NCBI GenBank assembly: GCA_964035545.1
Contig: OZ037765.1
Span: 11,526,698-11,590,697, forward strand
DNA: 64,000 nt
Source: Bugula neritina
Lineage: Eukaryota; Bryozoa; Gymnolaemata; Cheilostomatida; Bugulidae
Reading direction: 5' to 3'
Below the pieces are notes generated by a model that made no database searches, was not told the DNA's origin, and worked only from the letters and a program-made list of their open reading frames with translations. A program made the position numbers and the translations under genes. This document shows positions 1-12,700 of this stretch, piece by piece; within the stretch, counting starts at the first letter, position 1; each line of letters opens with the position of its first letter.

Positions 1-46
1 CAGGAAGACAGAGACAAGATCTGGGAATCAACGTATGTATAGCTTG

Positions 47-344
47 CTATACTGTAGATTATACTGTAGACATACGTTATACTGTAGACATACATTATAC
101 TGTAGACACACATTATACTGTAGACATACTTTATACTGTAGACACACATTATACTGTAGACATACTTTATACTGTAGACACACATTATACTGTAGACATA
201 CTTTATACTGTAGACATACATTATACTGTAGACATACATTATACTGTAGACATGCATTATACTGTAGACACACATCATACTGTAGACATGCATCATACTG
301 TAGACATACATCATACTGTAGACATACATTATACTGTAGACATA
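47..344. repeat. 18-bp minisatellite in a PERK intron
   Basis: About 16 tandem copies of an 18-bp unit containing the core TATACTGTAGACA. The unit length is a multiple of three, so both strands give long open frames of a repeated six-residue peptide; there is no other sign of coding. Units alternate in the middle of the array between an ACATACTTT-type and an ACACACATT-type ending, giving a 36-bp higher-order period for about three rounds, then drift toward ACATGCATC-type units at the right end. It lies upstream of the first visible PERK exon, so it is intronic. Confidence 0.9.
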
Positions 345-569
345 TTTGATGCATTATTTTGCCATATGGATGCCATGATCCTCTCAACTGTTATGGGACT
401 TCATTGATAACCTTGACAATAGTGTCTTAAGAATAATTCTTGGTTTTTATAATATTTCAAATGCACCTTATAATTCCCATGCTGAGTTGAAAAAGCACAT
501 GTGTATGTTTTATTGATGCGTTAAAACTGGTTGGTTTAGTTGAATATCTCCTTGTATGTTGATACACAG

Positions 570-3500
570 TGAGAAGTTTGTACCGACCCCTATGAACAGT
601 GGATATCCCCTGGCTATTAGCAGACAGAGCTCCTCTCTTACCAACCCTCCTGCACGTAACAACTCTAGCACTCAGAGCTTTATTCCTAAGTTTAAGTTTG
701 ACGAATCTAAAGAATCTTCACTTTCACTCGGTGAGTTTGTTTGGTTGTTTTCAGACACAGTTTGCTTTAGTGTTAGAATGTAGTACAAGCACCCACTGCC
801 TTTTTCTGTCCTACTCAGTAATCTTCATAATAGTGTTTTAAAAAATCCTTAAACTAGTTATAAAGTCAAGAAATGAGTTCAGCTACTAAAATCACAGTTC
901 TTAGTAAGTCCAGCTATAGTTACTGGAAAACTCGACGGTTACATATCTCTCATCACTAAAGCTTGAGCTTCCATACTGCTTTAGGCTTTCCTGTTAACAA
1001 GATGGATGACTCACTGGAGATAGTATTCAGTAGTAAAACGGAAGACGTGCCCGTTGAGCATCCTTTTCACAAGTATGCCGTGGCACCAGTAGATCAGCAA
1101 CATCTTTCTGATAGCGAAAGCAGCAGAGAGCTGGAAAGACTTGACGATTCTGGATATCATAGAAATGATATCGGTTTGGTAAGGGCACATTGATCATATT
1201 GAACTGCTTTTATACTCACACAGTGTAGTGCATTTTTGATGAAATGTGTGATAGATGCTGTTTAGTTATCATTATGCACGCATGTTGTATCATGTTTAGC
1301 TTTTTGGTTTGGTAAGGGGACATATTGAAATGCCTTTATACTCACAGTGTTGTGCCATGTTTAGCTTGTTTGATAACCTGATTAATTTCATTATATGTTA
1401 TAGATGGTTTCCCAGGGTAGCTTTGGTGAAATAACAGAGGATAAGACAAGCTTCAGTGAAAAGGAGGGCCCTGTTGTTTCATCCCAGACTTCTAGTGTAA
1501 AGGAAAAGGAGAATCATCAAGCTAAGCTATTTCTTTACATTCAAATGCAGGTATGTATACCAACAGAATTTCTCATGCTTTAAAATCTAATTTGTTGTTA
1601 CTGATTTGGTGTCACCAGACCGTGTGTTTTCTAGCTGTGCAAAAGGGAGACACTCCGTGACTACCTCAATGCTAACACCTTGCACCGAGATAAGAACGAC
1701 ATCTTACTTATATTCAGACAGATATGTGATGCTGTTGAATATATTCACTCCCAGGGACTCATACACAGAGATTTAAAGGTATCTCAATATGGAATTTTCT
1801 GTGCTAACTTTGTTTTGTTTTATGTTTATGTATTTCGGCTTTAAATTTGTTTAGTTAATATTTAATAACTTCATGTATATAGTCATGACATCTTTGGGTG
1901 TTGAATAAGAATTTACCAAGATTGAAGCAACCATTACATAAATAATATTTTCAGTTTGAGTGTTTGTTACTTAAGAGATTTGTGCGTTTGTATTTCAGCC
2001 AACCAACATATTCTTTGCAACTGATAACACCATAAAGGTGGGAGATTTTGGACTTGTTACGGCTCTGTCTGTGCTTCCAGACCAGAGCTTTGATGGGGTC
2101 ATAAGTAGTCCCAACGCAGTGGATCAACTTAACCTCACCAACAACGTTGGTACTAAAGTCTACATGAGTCCAGAGCAGGTGAGATCTACTTGCATGCATT
2201 TATCTCTTAGAAATTTTTCTACAGAAATTGCTTTTCTTTACTGAATACTTGTTGCATCGTGTTTTTACAGCATACAGTTTTATCTATTCAGGTGGCTGGG
2301 AGACAATATAACAGCAAAGTTGACATTTACGCCCTAGGTCTGTTGTTCTTTGAGTTGAAGTACCCATTCTCAACAATGATGGAGAGAGTTATTACGCTGC
2401 TGAACGTTAAGAAGAATGAATATCCAGAGAGATTTATAAGGGAATTGCCATCTGAGGTTAGCATACAGTAGTTACTGCATACATATCGTCGGTTACAGGC
2501 TTGGGAATTAAAAAATTACCACTAAATTTAGTTTAACTTGAGCTATCCCAAGGTATTGTTTGTTTAAAAACAATTAATGTTTAGAGACATGCAGTGAATT
2601 GCTTGTATTTTTATCAGGTTCACAATGGTTAATCAAAGACGTAGTAATTTGAAACCTAACTAAAAAAAACTAGATCAGGTTTAAGTTAAATCAAGCATCA
2701 GCATCAGCTCAATAAATTCTAATCAGATTGCATGTTAGCTAAATATATTTTTTTTAAATAGTTGAATGGTTAGGTTATTGATAGTTTAAGTCAAAATAAG
2801 CGTGTTGGTTTAGCTATGTTAATCTGTGCTAAGTGAATGGTAATATAATATTCATGCAGTTGCTATAATCACTTGATTTAGCATTATCACACATTTACAT
2901 AGCTATGTTATTACCTGGTGACATGTGTACAATAAGTAAATCAAAATTAAATATTTTAGCAGATGATTAATTTTAAAAACTTGTAGAAATTTCAAGTATT
3001 GGTAGCAAAGTTCAATATGAAATATGTTAAAGTCATCACAGCTAATCATAAAAATATGGTTTAAACGGTGTTAATAAAATCATCGCAATAATTAACTTTG
3101 CCAGAACTTTTCTTTTTAATAATCCTGAAAATAGCTGGTTGTTTAACTAAAAATAGTTAAATAGTAAGACTGTCAATTCACTAAGATTCAATCAGAGGTG
3201 AATCAAATGTTTAACAGTTTGTTAATAGTTGACTGAAAATTTTAAAAAAGTGTTTCCAGGTTTGAACTTTACTTCAAGTGAGGGAAATTTTCCAATCAAT
3301 TAGCTGAGGAAATTGAATTAGGGATTTTAGTAAGTCAATGATTGACTAATTAGGACAAGGAATAATAAGTTCTTGCTGCAAGTAACCTGGACTAGCTCTA
3401 TATTTTGGAAAATTTGTTGAAGCTTATTTTACAATAGACTTTTACTATACTATAGCAATCACCACTGACTAGACCTTCAAATAGCGAGTCTAGTCTACAA

Positions 3501-3912
3501 ATGCTGTCCTGCAAGAGTAGTGAGACTTCTCGCTTTTCTTTAATTATGTAATAAAAGATATTTGTTTGCTTTGTCAAATGCACCTTTAGAAAGATTATAC
3601 TTTTAGTGGATGTACATTATGTACATGCTTTAACTCGTATTTGAACCTGTATTTTTGAGTGAATAATTGCACCAAGCTTTTGTAAATTTAATAACAAAGA
3701 GAATATCAAGTACTGCTCATTTTGTTAATATTTCTTGGAATATTATTTTATCACAGTACAAGTTCATCAGCTGGATGCTTGCCAGAAATCCTAAAAATCG
3801 TCCTTCTATTACCGAAGTGCTAAACAGTGAAGTGATGCTTGGCTCGGATTCCCTGTTGCATGCTGACAGAGTCAGGACAAGGACTGTTTCCCGGTCTAGC
3901 AATCATGAATAA
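570..3912 (+). CDS. EIF2AK3: PERK / EIF2AK3-type eIF2-alpha kinase, 3' part of gene
   Basis: Seven exons join in frame: 570-730, 985-1178, 1404-1550, 1635-1778, 1999-2178, 2292-2456 and 3757-3912 (stop TAA), giving the last 381 residues. The first three encode the long low-complexity kinase insert typical of PERK. After it come the hinge strand (LYIQMQ), the catalytic loop HRDLKPTN, the DFG of KVGDFGLVTA, the SPEQ motif that replaces APE, and the C-lobe (VDIYALGLLFFELKYPF). PERK is an ER-membrane kinase that phosphorylates eIF2-alpha during unfolded-protein stress. The luminal sensor, membrane segment and N-lobe lie before the window. All visible splice junctions are GT-AG and phase-consistent. 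The last intron is 1.3 kb. Similarity in the insert boundary and C-lobe favours PERK over GCN2, PKR or HRI; identification is by recognition, not by search. Confidence 0.9.
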
Positions 3913-6778
3913 TGTTATGTAAACTTTATATGTTATTAGTAGTTGTTAGTCAGAGTATATTTTAGTATTTTTTTTTGTAAATAATATTTTCAGTTATATC
4001 ATATTTTTGTGCAAAATACATGTTCTTGATTTTTAACAATTGTAATAATGCTGTTTTTATTAGAAAAATGTATATAGTCAGACTTCATGCTGCCATAAAG
4101 TATATATTCTGTAATATACATCTCAAATTAGCTGTCTAACATTAATTTTTCTGTTCCAGCAAAACTTGTTAAACAAAAGTTAATTTGCTAGTGAATTTTT
4201 TTAATTGTTAGCTTTAGTAAATGAGAGTAATTCTAAAGATAACAGTTTTCAAAGGGTGAATCTTCAAAGTAAATATTGCTTTATCATTAATAAAATAATA
4301 TGTGTAATCGGTCTTTTACAGAACATTTAGCTGAAACTTATATCTTTTGAGTCATGACTTGTCATATAAAATAAATATAGGATAATTTCAAATGAAAGTG
4401 TTGTATATGAGGTAATTTTCTAGCAATAAGTTCTCGAATGTGATATTGATGGGTAAAAACACTTTATATCTACAAGTGCATGGTAGGCTATTACTTATTT
4501 ACCATGATATTTATTTTCTGCTTACTTAATCTTTTTTATTTCAACATAATCCTGCACATAGTCAATTCCAGAATTACTAGTAACCGTTTGATTTTAATAA
4601 CTTGCTTGCCAGGTTTTTGGTATTCAAAAGCCCAGCAAACTTACTTGGTATCTTTAAATATTATTAACTTGCAAATAAAAAGTAGGAATTTTTTGTCATT
4701 TTAAGGAGTTGTCTTTCTTTGCTAAAAACTACAAGCGAAAATTTTTTCTTGGCACAACTCCAGATTGAAAGATTAGTTGCTTGTTGGGTTGCTACACAAC
4801 CATTGTGGGACAATACATCTATTGGTTGTATGGATTTACACGTGATTTATAACATGGCTGCAATGTGACCATCTATTTCCTCCTGGCTTCTCGAGTTTTT
4901 TTGCCGAGTAAGTTATACCCCAATAACAATTAAATTAGTATTCGTTTAAGGCAGTGTTGCTGTTGCAACGAATTGAAATATAAGCTTTAAATATAAGGCT
5001 ATTCTTATTTTTTATTTACTACTTTATTGCTTCTTTATAATTATTTGTATTTTAATGTTGGTTTCAATTTTATTTTCTGCCACTCATAGTCATTTACTGT
5101 TAGTGTTGCTATTAGTATTACCACTTCTACTTTGTAGTTACTAGTAGTAATACTAATTGTAATACTAGTAGTAGCTAGTAGTTACTCATAATTATTTTAC
5201 TTGATCATTAAATTTAATGTTACACTTAGAGTTAGTCTTACTAAAGTGTCAGCGTAAATATTGCTCTATTACTTATTACTATTACTATTAGTATTACTAT
5301 TACTATTATTATTAGTATTAGTGCTGCTCTCAGTCTCAATTGGTTCTCTTGATAAGCTTAGTTTTACCATACTCATAGCTCATAAGTCATGAGCAAGGTT
5401 AAAACTTAAATTTGACTTTGTATTTAAAGTGAAGCTTTACAAAACTTGACGCCTGTTAAAATTATTTAATACAAAACTTCAATCCTTAAATTTGAAAAGG
5501 ATATCAATATCATATATCAATATGGGATAATCACAAGATCAGATTATAATATTATTTAATTGATGATGAAAACATAATATAAATATATTATGAACCAACT
5601 TAATTCATTTTTGGAATGTCAAAATTTAAATATTGAGTTTATTGATGAATAGCTTTTTAAATATACTACTTAGTCATGGTTTAATTATACTGAATAATAG
5701 TAACTATTGAATGTGGCTAATTTCTGTTTAGGATTTGATTATAATCATGTAGGTAATTATAATAGAATTTATTCTTGAAATAGTGTAAGTGATTGTAATT
5801 CTAATTGTGTTAGTACTAGACCATCATTAAAAATTTAATTGTTTAATCTAGCATTGCTGATTAAATGTAAATGGAGTGCATGGTGTATGCATTATCAGAA
5901 AAGATCATCAGTTTATGGTTTTACATAATTTTATCAACTATTCAAGTGCTTTACAATTTCAATTATGATGTTTAGTTTCATGTCTCAGTTGCGGAGTCAG
6001 CAGGTAGATGTTACAATGCATAAGTTTAGCTGCACGTTTTATTAGAAAGATTAATTAATAAGACAGCTAAAAATAATATTTTCCAGTTCTTGCTCTATTT
6101 TTGACAACATGATGGCTTGGTATTCAAAAGCCTGCATCTTCATTTTTCGTTGTGTTTTTCTTCTTTATAATAACTTAAAGGATTTTTTTCCATTTGTACT
6201 GGTGGGTTATCAAGCAATATTTCACGTGGCTCAACTAAATATAGTAATACTCTTCATTCTATATACTTGCACTAGCTGACAGGCACTTGAACTTCAAAAT
6301 TTTACTTGAAACCCCTTGATATCTCCCCAGTCACAGATAAGCATGTCCTTCAACAGAAGGCGTCCATTGAATAATGAGGCCTAAATAATTGGGTTATTAT
6401 CTAAAAATTCTTATATGAATATTTTTTTGTTGTATTATATTATATGTCCATAAGCTTGCATTTTATGTCGTCACAAGTGAAAACTGGTAGTGTCAGTTTC
6501 ATGTTGCAGTAAAGCAAATTTCTAATATATTTTGTTTTTTGTTTTATATTACTTATTTTTTAGGTTTTAAAATAATTCACTGACAACTTAAGGAATCTTG
6601 TCTCAAAAATTTTTGTATAACAAAATATTTATGAAATCAACCATTTCATTTTAACAGGTAAAATCAAGGGCCTCATCTATTGTAGATTCTTCTATCTGAG
6701 TTCAAAGAGAAAGTTGGTGTCTGACTTATTCAGTTGGCTGGAAGTGCATAGAAGTGTTTTGATTGGCTGCTCAATTCG
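3913..6778. other. PERK 3' end and intergenic AT-rich DNA
   Basis: No exon was recognised. The first few hundred bases are probably PERK 3' UTR; AATAAA-type poly(A) signals occur near 4290 and 4368. A degenerate TTA/CTA trinucleotide tract lies at about 5270-5330. The last ~100 bases before 6779 are probably CDC14 5' UTR. Confidence 0.6.
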
Positions 6779-9700
6779 ATGGGTCCTCATTCTTATAACG
6801 ATGAGAATGATTTGCAAGTATTACACTGTGCCTCAGAGATTGTGAGAGGTACGTCAACATAGTCACTCTGAACTATTAGAATTACTTTCTAGTTTTTCTC
6901 TTTTTCTCCTCCATTTACCAAAAATGAAAGTCACCTATAAAAACCTATTCAATTGTCTTACGAATTTACTATAAATATTTTTATTTTTTCCATTTGGCAA
7001 TCTATGAATTCTGTATTCATGCTGAATTATATAAGTTTTTTTTTGTATAATCAAGCTTGGCAAACTTCCCTTTTTTAAAAAAATTGTGACATTTTATTAG
7101 TGGCAAATGTGTGTATCAAATGCTCTAAAGTTGCAGTTGCACAATTAGCTTACTTTACTCTCTGCTATAATACAATAGAGATAATGAGCTGACATTGTAA
7201 AATAACGATAGGAACGTCATACAGCATGTAGCAGCGTATAAGTAAACAATAAGGCATTCAGCACTCTACAAACAAAGTAACTTTTCATCTATTCACAATC
7301 TTACTTAACTTAAGATAATTTCCTTGCATTGTGACTGTATTAAGTATTTGTCATTAATATAGCTTGGGTGTATCCTAGCAGCATAGAGAGTCAGCGCTGT
7401 GCTGTGCTGCTGCCTAACAGTTGTATCAACTTGAAAGTAGCATAGTTGTTGCTGCCAATTTGTTGAATACAGTAGCCACTTTATGCTCCTTGTGTTTTGC
7501 TCCTCACATTATGTATGTATTTACTAGATCGCTTCTACTTTGCTGTGTTGAGAACTAAACCAAAATCCACAATCAACACACATTACTTTTCCATTGATGA
7601 TGAGTTAGTCTATGAAAAGTAAGTCTCCTCCATGGTTTCTCTCCAAGACCTGTTATTACCAGCTCTTTCTATTCCCATTTGTAAAAAATTCAACAGCAGC
7701 ACTGAATGTTTTATGTTATGAGAAGAAAATCCTATTAATTATGTTATTTTTAGTTAACTTGCACTGCTTATTCATAAAGTTTCAGTAAATACAATAATGA
7801 CTTAAAAACATCTAGTTGAGCTAAAAATTTCAAATAAAATTGAATTTAAAAATTTGTTTAATGAAAAAAGAACAATTTTAGTGACTCATTTCAAAATGCC
7901 ACGCTGACTTGAAGAATTAAGTTGAAAATTCAGTGCTCCATTTTAACAATGACTATTACAAATTGGCATCTTTTTTTCTAAATTGAATTAACTGTATTGA
8001 CATTCACTTTCCATTATCAGATAAGTTTATGTCAACTAACCAGCTTCTGTAAACTGTACATATTTACTTCTCTAATACTCTAACACTTGTTATCTTTCAG
8101 CTTCTATGCAGATTTCGGGCCACTGAATCTATCACATCTCTACAGATATTGCTGTAAGGTGAACAAGAAACTTAAGGTGAGTTCCTAAGCTTACCTGGGG
8201 TGGGTGGGACATGAGCTAGTTGAAAATTTCTGGTCTTGTGGATCTAAAGCTAAGCACTGACCTTAGATTAAGCAATTGATTTTACTGCCCAGTAGGTAGA
8301 TAGTTTTATTCTAAGCAAGAAAACTGAGTATCTATTATAGTTTGGTACTACATTGCCAAGTGTTGTAAATTTACTAGTCCAAGTACCAATAAAGTGAAGG
8401 ATATGTATCTTTTATCTGCTACATTGCGTAATCGTATAAATACTTTCGATCCATAACAAGCTCGAATGACCGAGTGCCATGAAAAACTACCTCTTGAACT
8501 ATAAGTTTTAGCCATTGTGTCCTTTTACACTCCACAAAATGGACAGCAAACGATATATTATTGCTAACAAAACCAGGCAGCTTCTGCTCTATTACCTGCG
8601 AACTGTATAGTACTCAGCTAATTATTCAGAGTGTTCAACTGGTCTTTATAATAGTGAGGTCATTCTCTCAAAGCTCTTTGGTGTTTTCACACACTTACGG
8701 GTTTAATATTAATAATTACCTTACAATAAATTATCAGTGAAGTGAGCAATGACCAGGAGAAACCAATTACCTTTCATTGTTTACCACCAGTTCAAGAGAT
8801 GAAAGGTAACATACAAAGCAGTGCTATTTGCTGTCATCGTCCTTAGGCTTTACTGTCAGCTAAAAAGATGAGACAAACTACATTCTGTCACAATGCCTGT
8901 TGGTAATATGTGACCACTTGCAGTACTTCTAAACTGCTTTGTGAAATGCTAACTTTTTTGAAGTTATATAATTCACTAGATAAACAAATTGTCTCCAAAT
9001 TGTAATTCTACTGCACTGTAAAGCTACCCACTAAAAAGCACTTTTTATGCATACTGCTACATGATAACACATAAGTAGCTGCTCCTCTGTCAATTCTGGA
9101 TATCAGGAAGAGTAATCTGCTAGTGAATTAAGGCTGGTGTGTTTTACACCCCAACTTGAAGCTTATAATTAGAGATTTGGGCTAAAATGTATCATTTACT
9201 AACTTGGCCAAATACCATATAATGGTAGCAAACACCACAGTTCATTCAACATGGAACACTCTCTTCTAAGGAAATTCCATGCTGAACTGTGCATGCCATC
9301 GTTGTTTTATGTACAGTCACAATATTGTATCCAACTTACTTTATTCTCCGTTCATATTTGAATGTATACTTCTGCAAGTTTTATCTTCCGTTACAGTTCT
9401 GGGTTTGTTTTGTAGTCATACTCTCTTGGAAAGAAGAAAATAGTTCATTACACTTCATTTGATGCCCGTAAACGTGCCAATGCAGCCTTCCTGGTTGGGG
9501 CTTATTCCGTATGTATAATATATACACTTATATAATTTTGCAGAAATTTCTTACAGCCCATATAGTAATAGCATAGTATATCGTTTATTTTATATTATCA
9601 ACTGAAGTGAGAGTAACTTAAAGATATTTAGGCAGCTCATAACAATTTACAGCCGAATTCAAGTAGAAGACAGATTTTTAAAGTAGAACTTTGGCTAATT

Positions 9701-12700
9701 CTATTAATTATTTTTGGTACAATAAAGTGTTTTGATGCTGTCACTTGGGAGTGTTTTCTTTTGTTGCTTCTTACTTTTTTCTGTTTTATACTAATCAGCG
9801 TTTAGTTTTCTAAAGCTGCTACTATTTGCAGTGAAGTAACCTGTCAAGATATTTTCAAAATATGGTCAACAAAAATATTAGATTTTTTATTATGGATTTT
9901 AAATTTGATTTTTCAATAGCTAAAGTTTACTGATTTCTACTCCTAGTTACTAGATGGTGATGTCATACATCAATTTGATTTCCACTCAAGTGAATTTAAA
10001 AATAGAACGGGTGTTATTCAATTCTTTTTAAAAGAGATAGCTACACACATTTGAAAGGGGAGAAAAAGATTCACTATTATTTTTGTATAGTAAACGATGC
10101 TAATTTGTAATTTTTAAATATTTTGCTCTGTTTTTTGCATAGTTTTTTATTTACACGGACATGTCATTTACGCTGGCATGTCATTGAAATAACTATCTGA
10201 CTTTTTTAATAATATGCCATTTTGCTGTGGATACCTGGGAAAATATGTTGACCAGGTGTTGCTTAGCACGACTACTTGTCTGGTGCTAGAGAGGCCATGG
10301 CAATGGAGTAGGCTGTACAATAAGTTTCCTACTTCAAAGCAAATTGTCAATTTTGGGACTTGGCATGAAAATCAGTCGAGCCATTTGTCATGATATCATT
10401 CATTTTAACATGGCTACATTAATGGCTCTTTCATGGCAATCTACCATGTAGTGTTGGCATAAATTCCTATCAATAGACTGTCTCTTTCAAAATTATGAAG
10501 ATTTTTATCTGTTTTCGCTTTGAGAGTAAATGGTTAGTGACATTCCTTCTAAATCAGTGCAACATTGTTTATAGCTTACAACTAGTCATAATACTCTTGA
10601 ATAATATGCATAGTTACCATACTATGTGCACTTGTGTGTAAACTGTAACACAATCCACACATTGGGAATTTGTGCTATTATTAATATGCAAACTCAAAGA
10701 AACCATCGCACCATGCAATCACCAGCTATGCATGTGTCATTTCCTTCTTTTTATGTGAATGTAGTAATAGAATGCACACTGACTTTCAGTGAATCAATAT
10801 TTTGTTTTGATGTTTTAAAAAATATTAAGTTTTATCTCTATTTTTAACAGTTACAGTACAATAAGTCACTATAATATGCAGAGTATATCTTATTCTAATT
10901 AAGTTAAAAATGGACTAGTTTCTTAAATATGGTTGAGTTGTACAACTTCTGCAATTGAATTCAAACAGCCCACAGCAGTCAAGCTTTCCTACTTCGAAGC
11001 TGAGACTCTTGTAGCTTCTGAGTGAGAACCAGGCATTGTTTATAAATTCAGGCACTCATTACATACAAATAAGCATGGGTGTATGTTGAGTACCAGTAGG
11101 CTGTTCTGTGCCTTCACTTTGTTTAAACAGCTATAAAATTACTAGTTTTAGTATGTTCAGTAAATATTGCTGTGAAAAAATGCTGTCATTTCATGCATCG
11201 CTGCATTCACATCGCTGTCAATAATGTCTGGCTAACATATTGGCAGCACTTCAATACATTCATTGCTAACATGATATTGATCCGACTAGCTGGCTATAGA
11301 ACCATAGCTAATAATGTAATAGTATTGATTTTCTATACTCTCGAACCATTGATAATCATGATACACTGAGCATGTACATATCTCCTCTCTCTTGTATACA
11401 TTACACTGAAGATATATCGTCTATCAATTATACTCTAATGTTCGTCTCAACTTCCAACTACTCTGTTTGCGTAGAGAGCTGATATTGCTGGCCATTACAT
11501 TATGTTATGCTAAATATTGCAAACCATAAATATGCAGCTCCCCTACTCTATAGCCTGTTATCTACTTTATAGCCTGTGTTATCTCATTTCTAGGTGTTAT
11601 ACTTGAAGAAAACTCCAGAGGAGGCCTACAGACCCCTGATTGTTGGTGACCGAGACCATTATTTGCCTTTCAGGTAACGTGCAAGTTGTGCTATACGTAG
11701 GTTAGAAAGGATGCAGGGTAGTGGCAGTAGTGAGTTAAAAGTTGGTCGTATTCTATTCCAATAGTATTAGTATGTGTTGCAGATAACTTTGATGGTGGCT
11801 ATGTGTTAACCAGTAGTTTAAAAAAACATTAATAGCCAATCATGGCAGCAGCAGCAATGTGTTAAGTAGTAATTGAAGCAGATAATGATGGTGGTCTATC
11901 ATGTACTTGTGGTGGTATACAGAGGTGACATCACTGATGGTTTTAATGCTCCATGGTGACAACTGTGATGATTGTTAGCTTTAAGTAGAAGTATATGTAG
12001 TAGAAGGAGAAGATTTTGAAACTGGTTTCTCTTTCTGTCCTCATTGTAATTTGCATTAATTTCTAGTGCTACTAGCTGTATATGCACGTTGCCTGTTGCT
12101 ACACCAGATACTGTGTAGCTCTACATGTTGTTATAGCGGCTGTATGTGTAGTAACACATGTTGCTGTATTTGTAGAGATGCCTCATTTGGAACAAGCTCC
12201 TACAATCTCACGGTGCTGGATTGTCTTAATGGTATTAACAAGGTATTTCCAGCATTATGTTCTTTACTTCCCACCTTTGGGCTACTTTATACCTGATAAA
12301 AAGTATTATAGCTGTAAATACCAGTTCTAAATATACCTCAGTTGGCACCGAGTCAGCATGCCAATCAAGTAGCTGTTGGCTAGGAGTTGCAACTGTTGAT
12401 AGCTTGGCTACTCAATTAAATTAATTACACATAGTTACAATAACAGCACTAGTTACTGCTTGCTAGGTATTATACAGGTTTTATTGTGATATTCTTGTAG
12501 GCATTGGTCCATGGATTCATCAATTTTGATAGTTTTGACGCAGATGAATATGAGCACTACGAGGTGAGAACACAATCCTTCTGCTCGTGTAAATATCCTC
12601 CATTTTATGGGCAGCTGCCGACTTGAATAGCCCCTGTGCTGCCTGTAACTAGTAACTGACCTTTCTCTGCAGTCCCAGCATTTTAAATTTTAAAAAAAGC

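Noticed and set aside
35-387. Long open frames with six-residue repeats on both strands
   Set aside because: Direct product of an 18-bp tandem repeat; no splice context, no conserved domain.
12066-12330. Overlapping plus-strand frames with many Cys
   Set aside because: They overlap the real CDC14 exon 12176-12242 and extend into introns; only the exon part is supported.
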